In this document: positions 16,153-26,069 of the stretch, piece by piece | Numbering within the stretch: position 1 is the first letter of the stretch | Layout of the letters: the number at the start of each line of letters is the position of its first letter | Assembly (NCBI RefSeq): GCF_037688875.1 | Contig: NZ_JAWDIE010000004.1 | Span: forward strand, 110,777 to 174,776 | Reading direction: 5' to 3' | DNA length: 64,000 bases | From: Amphibiibacter pelophylacis | GTDB lineage: Bacteria; Pseudomonadota; Gammaproteobacteria; Burkholderiales; Burkholderiaceae_C | Notes under the pieces: generated by a model | What the model saw: only the letters and a program-made list of their open reading frames with translations | Told to the model about the DNA's origin: nothing | Databases searched by the model: none | Program-made: the position numbers and the translations under genes

Positions 16153-17207
16153 CAGCCGCCCCGGTTTTTCAGCCGCGTGCGCCGCAGCACGGGCGGCGCG
16201 ACCACGTGGTCGGCCGTGGCATTGGCCTTGACGCGCGCGGGGGTGGCGCTTTTGGATAGCGACGCCAGCGCCACAAACCAGGCTTTGGGCATGTCGGTCG
16301 GCAGCCCGATGGGGATGCCCGCCAGCTTGGGCGTGGCGTGGAAGGCGTGCCCGGGATTCTGGAAACCCGGCTCGGTGCACGAAATGCAGGCGTAGCCGCC
16401 GCGCGTGCAGCTGCCCTCGCCGTTCCACAGCCGGGTGTTGCAGTCGGCGTGCGCCTGCGTGCCCTTGCAGCCCATGTGCTCCATCATGCAGCCGAGGTCG
16501 GAGGGCTTCTCGGCGCTGGCCTTGAACTCGTAAAACTCGTTGCGCGTGCAGCCGTGGTGGACCAGCTGGTCGGCGTAAAAGCGCGGCCGGGCCAGCGGAT
16601 CCAGATCGGCGGGCGTCCAGGCCCCGTCGGCCAGCGCGGTCAGGCTGTCGATGACCCAGCCGGGATGCGTGGGGCAGCCCGCCACATTGATCACCGGCCA
16701 GCCGGCCTGCGAGACAAAACCTGCGCCCAGCAGGCCACCGGGCTGGTCGTCGTCGTACTGCAGGCCGCAGGACTGCGTGGGGTTGTGGCCCAGCGCGCTG
16801 ATGCCGCCAAAAGCCGCGCACGAGCCCACCGCCATCACATAGCGCGCCCGCTTCGCCAGGCGGTTGATCCAGTCCATCATGGGCACACCCGTGCCCGCCA
16901 GCAGGTGGAAGCGGCCCGTGCCGTTCGGGCCACGCACCACGGCACCTTCGACACAGAGCACGTCAAGCGCCTGCTCGCCGCTGGCGCAGCGCTCCAGCAG
17001 CGCGATGACCTCGTCGCCACTGGCCAGCGACAGGCTGGGGTGCCAGAGCATATCGATGCCCGCGCGCGCCAGATGCCCGTTCAGGTCCGGCACATCGGCG
17101 CACAGCAGCGACATGGTGCAGCCGCCGCAGCCACCCGACTGCAGCCACAGCACGCGCAATGGCGACGGGCGCGTGCTGCGGGTGGGGCTGATCGGGTCTG
17201 GGTTCAT
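16152..17207 (-). CDS. hoxB: Regulatory [NiFe] hydrogenase small subunit HoxB/HupU
   Basis: The 351-residue protein carries Fe-S cluster cysteines in LQSGGCGGCTMSLL, AVGSCAAFGG, NVAGCPTHPGW and the C-terminal HHGCTRNEFYEF and GCMMEHMGCKG. It has no twin-arginine signal, so it stays in the cytoplasm, as expected of the H2 sensor. The proximal-cluster region has the standard cysteine set, without the two extra cysteines seen in HoxK. It is translationally coupled to hoxC and lies 45 bases downstream of hoxA. Confidence 0.92.
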   Translation of the reverse strand: MNPDPISPTRSTRPSPLRVLWLQSGGCGGCTMSLLCADVPDLNGHLARAGIDMLWHPSLSLASGDEVIALLERCASGEQALDVLCVEGAVVRGPNGTGRFHLLAGTGVPMMDWINRLAKRARYVMAVGSCAAFGGISALGHNPTQSCGLQYDDDQPGGLLGAGFVSQAGWPVINVAGCPTHPGWVIDSLTALADGAWTPADLDPLARPRFYADQLVHHGCTRNEFYEFKASAEKPSDLGCMMEHMGCKGTQAHADCNTRLWNGEGSCTRGGYACISCTEPGFQNPGHAFHATPKLAGIPIGLPTDMPKAWFVALASLSKSATPARVKANATADHVVAPPVLRRTRLKNRGG

Positions 17208-17252
17208 GGGATTCTGGCGGTGGGAGATGTCTCAGGGGGATTCTGCGGGGGG

Positions 17253-18812
<1,560 letters not shown>

Positions 18813-18820
18813 GCCGCCCT

Positions 18821-19888
18821 TCAGCAGATGCGCGGCAGCTGCTCGCCGCTGAGCCAGTCCACCATGCGCTGGCCGCCCAGCTCCGTGGTCATGCGCACGA
18901 AATGGCTGTCGTCAGCGACGACCTCGCCGATGCGCACCGCGCCCGCACCCAGCGGATGCGCGCGCAGCGCAGCCAGCGCAGCTTCCTGGGCCTGCGGCGC
19001 CACGATGACGATCATCTTGCCCTCGTTGGCGACATAGAGCGGATCCAGCCCCAGCAGCTCGCAGGCCGCATCGACCTGCGGCAGCACGGGGATGTCGGTT
19101 TCGCGCAGGTGCATGCCCACGCCCGACTGCACAGCGATCTCGTTGAGCGTCGTGGCCAGGCCACCGCGCGTGGGGTCGCGCAGCACGCGCAGGCTGTCTT
19201 TGTCAGGCAGCGCGGCCAGCAGCGTGGCCACGAGGCCGTTGAGAGCGGCCGAATCCGAGACAATCTGCGTCTCGAACTCCAGCGATTCGCGCTGCGACAG
19301 AATCGCCACGCCGTGCTCGCCCAGCGAGCCCGAGACCAGGATCACATCGCCCGGCCGCGCGCGCGTGCCGTCGGCCGCGATGCCCTGGGGCAGCCAGCCC
19401 AGGCCCGTGGTGCTGATGAAAACGCCATCGCCCTTGCCGCGCTCGACCACCTTGGTGTCGCCCGCCACGATGGCCACGCCCGCCTCGCGCGCGGCCTGGC
19501 CCATGCTCTGCGCGATGCGCTGCAGGTCGGCCAGCGGATAGCCTTCTTCCAGAATGAAACTGGCGGTGAGGTACATCGGCGTCGCGCCCGACATGGCCAC
19601 GTCGTTCACGGTGCCATGCACGGACAGCGAGCCAATATCGCCGCCCGGAAAGAACAGCGGCGAGATCACGTGCGCATCGGTCGCCAGCACCCAGCGGCCG
19701 GGGCCCAGGCCACTGGCGTCGGGCAGCGTCGTGCCGTCGTGGCCCTGGCGCAGCAGCGGGTTGTCAAAGGCAGCGACAAACAGCTCGGTGATGAGCTGGT
19801 GCGCGGCACGGCCGCCCGCGCCGTGGTTCATGTCCACGCGGCCGGTGCGGAGGTCCAGCGGACGCTGGTAGTTTTTGCGGGTCGCCAT
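18821..19888 (-). CDS. hypE: Hydrogenase maturation protein HypE
   Basis: The ATG at 19888 gives MATRKNYQRPLDLRTG, with GGAG about 10 bases upstream. The 355-residue protein is a PurM-fold enzyme: NHGAGGRAAHQLI, TDAHVISPLFFPGGDIG, GTVNDVAMSGA and DPTRGGLATTLNEIA. It ends in PRIC, whose cysteine is carbamoylated by HypF and dehydrated to the thiocyanate that supplies the CN ligands of the NiFe site. It follows hypD in the same operon. Confidence 0.95.
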   Translation of the reverse strand: MATRKNYQRPLDLRTGRVDMNHGAGGRAAHQLITELFVAAFDNPLLRQGHDGTTLPDASGLGPGRWVLATDAHVISPLFFPGGDIGSLSVHGTVNDVAMSGATPMYLTASFILEEGYPLADLQRIAQSMGQAAREAGVAIVAGDTKVVERGKGDGVFISTTGLGWLPQGIAADGTRARPGDVILVSGSLGEHGVAILSQRESLEFETQIVSDSAALNGLVATLLAALPDKDSLRVLRDPTRGGLATTLNEIAVQSGVGMHLRETDIPVLPQVDAACELLGLDPLYVANEGKMIVIVAPQAQEAALAALRAHPLGAGAVRIGEVVADDSHFVRMTTELGGQRMVDWLSGEQLPRIC

Positions 19889-19914
19889 GGGGCGCGTCTC
19901 CAGAGGGATGTGGA

Positions 19915-21084
19915 TCAGGCCGGGGCGCTGACGGGGGCGCTGACGATGGGGATATCGCGCCAGCGGCCGAAGGAATAATGCGCGGCGCAGGCGCCTTCGC
20001 TGGACACCATGCACGAGCCCATGGGCGTCTCGGGCGTGCACACGGTGCCAAACAGTTTGCAGTCCTGCGGCTTTTTGACGCCGCGCAGGATGGCGCCGCA
20101 ATCGCACTGCTTGTGGTCGGGCACGCTGCGGTATTCGCTGGGGAACTTCACCTCGGCGTCCCAGGCGGCGTATTCGGGGCGCAGGCGCAGCGCGCTGGAG
20201 GGCACTTCGCCCAGGCCGCGCCACTCGAAGCTGTCGCGCAGCGTAAAGACCTCGTCCACCACCGCCTGCGCCGCCTTGTTGCCGCCGGGGACGACGGCGC
20301 GGGTGAATTCGTTCTCAACCTCGTGACGGCCCTCGTTGACCTGGCGCACCAGCATGGCGATGGCCTGCATCACGTCCAGCGGCTCGAAACCCGCCACCAC
20401 CACCGGCTTGGCGTGGTCACGCGCGAAACCGTCATAAGGCTCGGTCCCGATGATGATGCTGACGTGCGCCGGGCCGACAAAACCGTCCAGCCGCACGCCG
20501 CCCGCCTCGCGCTCGATCTGGCGGTGCTGCTCGCTGGACAGCACGTGCACGATGGCCGGAGGCGTCAGCACGTGGCAGCACAGCACGCTGAAGTTGTCCA
20601 CCTGCGCGGCTTTGGCCGATTTCAGCACCAGCGCCGTGGGCGGGGTCGTGGTCTCGAAGCCGATGGCGAAGAACACCACCTGGCGATCCGGGTGACGCTG
20701 CGCCAGCGCCAGCGCGTCCGCCGGGGAATAAACCATGCGCACATCCGCCCCCTGCGCCTTGGCCTTGAGCAGCGACAGCCCGTCCGACGCGGGCACGCGC
20801 AGCGTGTCGCCGTAAGCGCACAGAATGACGCCGTGATCCAGCGCCAGGCGGATGGCCTGATCGATGCGCCCGATGGGCAGCACGCAGACCGGGCAGCCTG
20901 GCCCGTGCACCATCTGCACATTGGGCGGCAGCAGGTCGGCCACGCCGTAGCGCGAAATGGCGTGCGTGTGGCCGCCGCAGAACTCCATGAAATGGTACTC
21001 GCGCGCCGGATCGGCCTCGGCGGCGATGCGCTGCGCCAGCTGCTGCGCCAGTTCGGCGTCGCGGAATTCGGTCATGTACTTCAT
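19915..21084 (-). CDS. hypD: Hydrogenase maturation protein HypD
   Basis: The 389-residue Fe-S protein shows the HypD landmarks: MEFCGGHTHAISRYG, VHGPGCPVCVLP, FFAIGFETTTPPTA and a C-terminal cluster region with KQCDCGAILRG, KLFGTVC and MGSCMVSSEG. With HypC it is the scaffold on which Fe(CN)2CO is built. The start overlaps the hypC stop as ATGA. Nothing is missing compared with the family. Confidence 0.95.
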   Translation of the reverse strand: MKYMTEFRDAELAQQLAQRIAAEADPAREYHFMEFCGGHTHAISRYGVADLLPPNVQMVHGPGCPVCVLPIGRIDQAIRLALDHGVILCAYGDTLRVPASDGLSLLKAKAQGADVRMVYSPADALALAQRHPDRQVVFFAIGFETTTPPTALVLKSAKAAQVDNFSVLCCHVLTPPAIVHVLSSEQHRQIEREAGGVRLDGFVGPAHVSIIIGTEPYDGFARDHAKPVVVAGFEPLDVMQAIAMLVRQVNEGRHEVENEFTRAVVPGGNKAAQAVVDEVFTLRDSFEWRGLGEVPSSALRLRPEYAAWDAEVKFPSEYRSVPDHKQCDCGAILRGVKKPQDCKLFGTVCTPETPMGSCMVSSEGACAAHYSFGRWRDIPIVSAPVSAPA

Positions 21085-21308
21085 GCGGGGCTCCCGGCGG
21101 GCAGCTCGGCAAACAGCGCCAGCGTGCGCTGCGCCTCTTCGGGGTCGAGCAGGCCGATGGCGTGCCCGACATGGACGATGACGTAATCGTCGACCTGCGC
21201 CTGCGGCACCAGGGCGATGGAAATGCTTTTGCGCACGCCGCTCAGGTCAACCAGCGCCTGCTGGTCCTCCTGGAGGGCCACGACGCGGGCGGGAATGGCC
21301 AGACACAT
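21081..21308 (-). CDS. hypC: Hydrogenase maturation chaperone HypC
   Basis: The start at 21308 gives MCLAIPARVV, with AGGAG six bases upstream; the N-terminal Met-Cys is essential in the family, so the longer in-frame start is rejected. The 75-residue protein has the typical VDLSGVRKSISIALVP and VGHAIGLLDPEEA. HypC holds the iron complex with HypD and delivers it to the hydrogenase large subunit. It lies between hypF and hypD with a 35-base gap and a 4-base overlap. Confidence 0.93.
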   Translation of the reverse strand: MCLAIPARVVALQEDQQALVDLSGVRKSISIALVPQAQVDDYVIVHVGHAIGLLDPEEAQRTLALFAELPAGSPA

Positions 21309-21343
21309 ATGAATCTCCTGAATGCTGAAAATCGGGATGGGGA

Positions 21344-22624
21344 TCAAGCCAGCAGCCCGGCAGCGACCCAGGCCTGCCCCAGCGCCAGCCCGGCGTCGCC
21401 GCAGGACACCTGACGCGGCAGGGCCATGCGCCAGCCGCGCGCCTGACCCTGCTGCAGCACATCGTCGCGCAGCAGGGGATTGAAAAAGCAGCCGCCGCCC
21501 AGCGCCACGCGCACGGGGCCAGGGCCGGGGCCGTACAGCTTGTGCGCCTCGGCCTCCAGCAGGGCCACCAGCCGCGCCGCCAGCAGGCGGTGGAAGGCGA
21601 GCGCCGCTGTGTTGATCTCGGCCTGGAGCGATTCAGACCCCGTGGGCCTGGATCGCGCCGTCTGGCCCAGCGCCAGCGCCTGGCGCATCAGCGCCCACCA
21701 GGCGTCGTCGCTGGCCGGATCGGCAGCGGGCGGCAAGACAGCGGACGTATCGCCGCCCGCCACCACAGCCGCCTGCGCCGCAGACTGCAGCGCCAGCGCG
21801 GCCTGGGCCTCGTGCTGCTGCACCTCGCACAGACCGAGCAGCGCGGCCATGGCGTCAAACCAGCGCCCCGCTGCCGTGGTGGCCGGGCAGTTCAGGCCGC
21901 GCGCCAGCATCTGGGCCACGCCCGACACCTGCGCGGGCGGTATCGCGCCGCGCAGGCTGGCGTCCTGCACGTCCAGGCCCAGCGCGTGGGCGACGCTCAG
22001 GCGCAAGCGCCAGGGCGCCACAGCCGCCGCATCGGCGCCCGGCAGGGCCAGCGCGGGCAGCGTGCCCACGCGACGCATCTGGCCGCCTTCGATGCACAGC
22101 GCTTCGCCGCCCCAGGCCGTGCCGTCGGGCCCCAGGCCCACGCCGTCCAGCGCCAGGCCCAGCACGGGATCGCCCTCGTGGGTCCGCCAGCCCTGCTCGG
22201 CCATCACCACGCCCAGATGCGCATGATGATGGGCCACGCCCACGGCGGGGACGCCCAGGCGCTCGGCCACTTCCAGCGCGCAGTGGGTGCTGAAAAAATC
22301 GGGATGCAGGTCGTGCGCCACGGCCTGAATGGTGGCCAAACCGGTCTGTTCGGCCTGATCAGCCAGATCGATCAGCGCCTGCACGCTGGTCTGCAGCGCG
22401 GCGCAGGCCTGCGGATCGCGCAGATCGCCATGGCTGTCGCCCGCAGCCAGCAGGCCACTGGGGCGCCAGTGCACGCGATCGCCGTCCAGCCAGCAGGCGG
22501 TGTTCTTCAGGAAGGCGCCCAGCGCCAGCACGCGCACCGGCGCCGCCAGCGGCAGACGCTGAACGCCCGCAGCATAGGCATCAGGCAGGGCAACTGACGG
22601 TGTGGGATTAAACGGCGCGTTCAT
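21344..22624 (-). CDS. hypF: Short HypF-type carbamoyltransferase (Kae1-like domain only)
   Basis: The 426-residue protein matches only the C-terminal carbamoyltransferase part of HypF: AHDLHPDFFST, VAHHHAHLGVVMAEQG with the metal-binding histidines, LALDGVGLGPDGTAWGGE and LGGGCFFNPLL. The acylphosphatase, zinc-finger and YrdC-like domains of full HypF (about 750 residues) are absent. Cupriavidus MBH operons are known to carry a shortened HypF1, so this may be the normal form of the operon. If so, carbamoyl-AMP must come from another protein or the short form works differently. Confidence 0.85.
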   Translation of the reverse strand: MNAPFNPTPSVALPDAYAAGVQRLPLAAPVRVLALGAFLKNTACWLDGDRVHWRPSGLLAAGDSHGDLRDPQACAALQTSVQALIDLADQAEQTGLATIQAVAHDLHPDFFSTHCALEVAERLGVPAVGVAHHHAHLGVVMAEQGWRTHEGDPVLGLALDGVGLGPDGTAWGGEALCIEGGQMRRVGTLPALALPGADAAAVAPWRLRLSVAHALGLDVQDASLRGAIPPAQVSGVAQMLARGLNCPATTAAGRWFDAMAALLGLCEVQQHEAQAALALQSAAQAAVVAGGDTSAVLPPAADPASDDAWWALMRQALALGQTARSRPTGSESLQAEINTAALAFHRLLAARLVALLEAEAHKLYGPGPGPVRVALGGGCFFNPLLRDDVLQQGQARGWRMALPRQVSCGDAGLALGQAWVAAGLLA

Positions 22625-22681
22625 GGGCGGTTCATGGACGGTTCATGGACAGTCAATAGACAGGCAGGTCGCGGGCTGGAA

Positions 22682-23560
22682 TCAGCGGGCGCGCAGCAGC
22701 CAGTCCAGCCAGGCGTCCATGCCCTCGCCCGTGCGGGCCGAGAGCTGGATCACCTCGATGGCCGGATTCACGCGGCGCGCGTAGGCGATGCAGGCGTCCA
22801 CATCAAAATCCAGGTGGGGCAGCAGATCGGTCTTGTTCAGCACCATGATCTGCGCGGCGGCGAACATGTCGGGGTATTTCAGGGGCTTGTCCTCGCCCTC
22901 GGTGACCGACAGGATGGCGACCTTGGCGTTTTCGCCCAGATCCCACAGCGCTGGGCAGACCAGATTGCCGACGTTTTCGATCATCAGCAGCGCGCCGGGC
23001 GCGTGGGTGTGGTCGTGGTGATCGTGGTGATCGTGGTGATCGTGAGAATGACTGTGATCGTGCCCGTGGCCATGACCGTGCGCATGCAGCGGCAGGCGCG
23101 CGAAGGCTTCGGCGACCATGGGCGCGTCCAGGTGACAGCCCTTGCCGGTGTTGACCTGAATGGCGGCGGCGCCGGTCGCGCGGATGCGGTCGGCATCGTT
23201 GCTGGTCTGCTGGTCGCCTTCGATGACGGCCACGGGCAGATCGGGCAGGCGCTGGCGCAGTGCCAGAATCGTGGCGCACAGCAGCGTGGTTTTGCCGGAT
23301 CCGGGGCTGGAGACCAGGTTGTAGGCGGTGACGCCGTGGCTCTCGAAATGCGCCCGGTTGGCCGTGGCGACGCGGTTGTTGGCGTCCAGCACGTTCACTT
23401 CCAGCGCGATGGCGCGTTCGGCGCTCATGCCCGGCACCGACACGCGCGCGGCGTTGGCGCCAAAGTGCAGATCGCCCGTCACCGCATCCACCGACACGCC
23501 TTTGGGCGCTCCGGCCTGGCCCTGCCCTGTCACATCACTGCATCCGCACACCACACACAT
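22682..23560 (-). CDS. hypB: Nickel-incorporation GTPase HypB with internal His-rich loop
   Basis: The 292-residue protein has the N-terminal metal motif MCVVCGC, the P-loop SPGSGKTT (residues 85-92), VIEGDQQTSNDADRI, GKGCHLDA, ENVGNLVCPA and NKTDLLP. HypB inserts nickel with HypA using GTP. Sixteen histidines lie at residues 159-186, between GKGCHLDA...ARLPL and the LLMIENVGN strand. The His-rich stretch of most HypB proteins instead follows the N-terminal CxxCGC. The N-terminal spacer here has almost no histidine. A GGGAG site precedes the ATG. Confidence 0.93.
   Translation of the reverse strand: MCVVCGCSDVTGQGQAGAPKGVSVDAVTGDLHFGANAARVSVPGMSAERAIALEVNVLDANNRVATANRAHFESHGVTAYNLVSSPGSGKTTLLCATILALRQRLPDLPVAVIEGDQQTSNDADRIRATGAAAIQVNTGKGCHLDAPMVAEAFARLPLHAHGHGHGHDHSHSHDHHDHHDHHDHTHAPGALLMIENVGNLVCPALWDLGENAKVAILSVTEGEDKPLKYPDMFAAAQIMVLNKTDLLPHLDFDVDACIAYARRVNPAIEVIQLSARTGEGMDAWLDWLLRAR
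23015..23041. repeat. Three tandem 9-bp repeats inside hypB
   Basis: The unit GTGGTGATC occurs three times head to tail; on the coding strand it encodes Asp-His-His. It forms the core of the His-rich loop of HypB, and the array could change length by slippage without shifting frame. Confidence 0.85.
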
Positions 23561-23627
23561 GGCGATCTCCCCACATCAAAAAAATCACTGAACAAGCACT
23601 TTAGCGGACCCGGCGCCAGGGCGGGTC

Positions 23628-23975
23628 TCAATCATCCTGAACCCGCAGATCGACCACGCGCAGCTCGGTGCCGCTGGTCGGCTGAAGCTGGTGGCTGCCG
23701 CAGCGCGGGCAGGCGTCCAGCCGCGATCGGATCTCCACCGACTCGCTGCACGGCATGCACCAGGCCTGCGCGGGCGGCTCGTCGATGTCGATGCGTGCGC
23801 CCTCGAACAGGCTGCCGGGCTGCAGGCTTTCCAGCGCGAAACGCAGCGCGCGAACCTCGACTCCCGACAGCGCCCCGGCCTCCAGGCGCAGCGCGGTGAC
23901 GCGGGCAAAACCCTCGCGCCGCTGGCTGTCTTCCAGCACCTGCAGGATGCCTCCGGCCAGACTCATTTCATGCAT
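23628..23975 (-). CDS. hypA: Nickel metallochaperone HypA
   Basis: The start at 23975 gives MHEMSLAGGILQ; His2 is the conserved nickel ligand. The 115-residue protein has the zinc site as two CxxC pairs, CMPC and CPRC, about 17 residues apart, and SGTELRVVDLRV near the end. It works with HypB to deliver nickel to the hydrogenase precursor. It overlaps hoxV by 8 bases and lies 67 bases ahead of hypB. Confidence 0.94.
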   Translation of the reverse strand: MHEMSLAGGILQVLEDSQRREGFARVTALRLEAGALSGVEVRALRFALESLQPGSLFEGARIDIDEPPAQAWCMPCSESVEIRSRLDACPRCGSHQLQPTSGTELRVVDLRVQDD

Positions 23976-25236
23976 CAGGGTTCTCCAGCGGCACACAGGG
24001 GTCGAAAACCGCGATCCGGCGCCGCGCTTCAGAAGCCTCCAGCCCGGCCAGGCTGGCGGCCAGCGCGCCATCGGGGTGCAGGTGCCATTCGGTCGGCGCC
24101 AGCACGCGGAAATCGCGCACACGCCGGGGGGTGTCCGGCGCAGCGTCTGGCGCCTGGGGCTCCAGCTGCGCCCAGTGCAGCAGCACGCCGCGCGCCATTT
24201 CGGTCCAGGCCAGCCCTTCATGCTCGCCCGTGCGCAGGGCGCCGCTGCGCAGCCAGTGCGCGCCGTCCGGGGCCAGCAGGCGGGCCAAATCAACCCAGCG
24301 CATCACGAGGCGCGTCCAGGCGTCCAGCGGGCGCTGCGTGACGGCGCTGTCGCCCAGGCGCAGCCAGGGGCCACACTCGTGCGGCTGGCCGTCGATATCG
24401 GGCATCTGCGCGAAATCGTCCTGCGTGCGCAGCCGCAGGGCCAGGTGGCGCAGCGTGGTCTCGCGATCGGCACGCAGCATCACCGCGGCAGGGTGGGCCA
24501 GCGCCTGAGCGCGCTGCGCGTTCTCGGTCCCCAGCAGCGCCTGCAGCCAGATTGATCCGGGGGCCTGCGGCCGCGCAGCGATCTGCTCGCGCCAGGCCCT
24601 GTCCAGCCCGGGCAGGCCAGCGGGTCCGTGAGCATCGAAAGCCGCCAGCGTCGCGGCCAGGGCACCGCTCTGGCCCAGCCAGACGGTGTCGATCCAGTCG
24701 CGGGTGTGGTCCAGCAGGGCCTGCGCGGCATCGGCATCGGCGCTGGCAGATGCCGCCATCAGACGCGGCAGCGGCGACGCGGCCAGCATGTCGTGCGGCA
24801 GGCCGGGGTAGACCGCGCCGGGAGAGGCCGCACCGTGAGAGGCCGCACCTGGAGAGGCCTCGGGGGCGCCCCCGCCGTCCATCCAGAAGCGCTGAAGATG
24901 CTCGCGCACCGTCGCCAGGCGCAGGCGCCGCGCCATCGCGGTTGGTTGCGGACCCTGCAAGGCGCTGAGAGCGGACAGATCATCGGGCGCCGCAGCCGCC
25001 ACGGCCAGTGCGCGCTGCGCGGTGTCGGCCTGGGCGCTGCCGCACAGGGCAAACAGGGTGCCCACGCGGGCCGGAACCCCCGCCGCATCGGCGCCGCCCA
25101 GCCACTGGCGCAGCCAGCCGCCCAGCAGCACCGGTCGGCGCAGTGACAGCGGCGGCGTCTGGCCGGGCTGCAGGCGCAGCACGCCCATCAGCGTGGAAAG
25201 TCCTGACTGACCCGATGAAGCGGACACAGCGGCCAT
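23968..25236 (-). CDS. hoxV: Hydrogenase expression/assembly protein HoxV (HupK family)
   Basis: The 422-residue protein resembles a hydrogenase large subunit without the active-site cysteines. APTEWHLHPDGALAASL recalls the conserved PTxWN region, and VFDPCVPLENPDA at the C-terminus is a relic of the DPCxxC motif. Family members (HupK/HoxV) are thought to act as scaffolds that receive the Fe(CN)2CO unit for the membrane-bound enzyme. A short alanine/glycine repeat lies near residues 128-140. The start overlaps the hoxT stop by one base. Confidence 0.85.
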   Translation of the reverse strand: MAAVSASSGQSGLSTLMGVLRLQPGQTPPLSLRRPVLLGGWLRQWLGGADAAGVPARVGTLFALCGSAQADTAQRALAVAAAAPDDLSALSALQGPQPTAMARRLRLATVREHLQRFWMDGGGAPEASPGAASHGAASPGAVYPGLPHDMLAASPLPRLMAASASADADAAQALLDHTRDWIDTVWLGQSGALAATLAAFDAHGPAGLPGLDRAWREQIAARPQAPGSIWLQALLGTENAQRAQALAHPAAVMLRADRETTLRHLALRLRTQDDFAQMPDIDGQPHECGPWLRLGDSAVTQRPLDAWTRLVMRWVDLARLLAPDGAHWLRSGALRTGEHEGLAWTEMARGVLLHWAQLEPQAPDAAPDTPRRVRDFRVLAPTEWHLHPDGALAASLAGLEASEARRRIAVFDPCVPLENPDA

Positions 25237-25835
25237 CAGGCCACCCCGCCGCGCAGAAACCAGCGCCGGGCAGGCTGAGGCGACACATCAGGCGGTGCAT
25301 CAGGCGCTGCGGCAGCGGCCTGCGCAGTCACAGCAGGAACAGGCTCGGTGGCAGGCGGCAGGGCTGCAACGAAAAGCGCGTCCATCACCGCACGGGCGGT
25401 GGCCACGGCGGCGGCCTGGTCGGCAAAATCGGTCATGGGCGAGAACAGCGAGCACATCTCGAAAGGCCCCAGGCCTTCTTCGCTACCGCCAATGAAATCA
25501 AACACCTGCGCCGCAGCGCCCTGCCCCACCCGGCGCACGCCCTTGTGGCCCAAGGGCAGCACCTCGCAAGACAGCGACAGCGGCAGGCGCAGCAGCGACA
25601 TGGTCCAGGGCGTGATCAGCACGCCCGTGCAGCCCAGAGCCTGCTGGCTGGCTGGCGAGCTGCCCACGGCCCAGGCCTGTTCGCGAAAACCTTCCAGCGC
25701 CACGCTCAGGCCCGGGTGGACGATGGGCAGCCCGGCCATGCGCGTCTGCGCGATGTGCACGAAGCGCTGGCCCAGACCGCGCAGCCTGGCCTGGGCCAGA
25801 CGGCCCGGCAGCATGACACCCGGCGCAGCAGACAT
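25236..25835 (-). CDS. hoxT: Hydrogenase assembly chaperone HoxT (HybE/HupJ family)
   Basis: The 199-residue protein has the HybE-family core: RMAGLPIVHPGLSVALEGF, GCTGVLITPWTMSLLRLPL and FEMCSLFSPMTDFADQ. HybE-like proteins help small and large subunit assembly, including quality control before Tat export. The last 45 residues are Ala/Pro-rich and probably unstructured. It lies between hoxR and hoxV as in Cupriavidus. Confidence 0.85.
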   Translation of the reverse strand: MSAAPGVMLPGRLAQARLRGLGQRFVHIAQTRMAGLPIVHPGLSVALEGFREQAWAVGSSPASQQALGCTGVLITPWTMSLLRLPLSLSCEVLPLGHKGVRRVGQGAAAQVFDFIGGSEEGLGPFEMCSLFSPMTDFADQAAAVATARAVMDALFVAALPPATEPVPAVTAQAAAAAPDAPPDVSPQPARRWFLRGGVA

Positions 25836-25850
25836 GCAACCGCCGCCGCG

Positions 25851-26069
25851 TCAGTCGCCCAGGACCATGAACTGGTCGGGCGGGCAGTCGCAGTTCGGGC
25901 AGCGCCAGTGCGCGGGCAGCGCCGTGAACGGCGTCCCGGCCGGAATCTGCCACTGGCTGTCGCCCTGGGCGGGGTCGTAGACCCACCAGCAGATCTTGCA
26001 TTCCATGCGCGCGTTATCGGGCAGCCGGGCGGCGTCGCCCAGGTAGCTGCCCTCGAAGCCGCTGCTCAT
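25851..26069 (-). CDS. hoxR: Rubredoxin HoxR (HupI)
   Basis: The 72-residue protein contains a rubredoxin domain with CKIC and CPNC as the iron ligands, plus VYDPAQGD and GTPFTALPAHWRCPNCDCP. HoxR/HupI rubredoxins are needed for correct assembly of the Fe-S clusters of the membrane-bound hydrogenase under oxygen. An N-terminal extension of about 20 residues precedes the domain. It overlaps the hoxQ stop as ATGA. Confidence 0.93.
   Translation of the reverse strand: MSSGFEGSYLGDAARLPDNARMECKICWWVYDPAQGDSQWQIPAGTPFTALPAHWRCPNCDCPPDQFMVLGD

Noticed and set aside
16153..16821. In-frame upstream extension of hoxC that would give a 717-residue protein
   Set aside because: The extension lies inside hoxB, read in another frame. 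HoxC homology begins at MERQRLIV at 16152, coupled to the hoxB stop.
23000..23060. Possible CRISPR-like or regulatory tandem repeat
   Set aside because: The repeats are 9 bp, without spacers, and encode Asp-His-His in the HypB metal loop.
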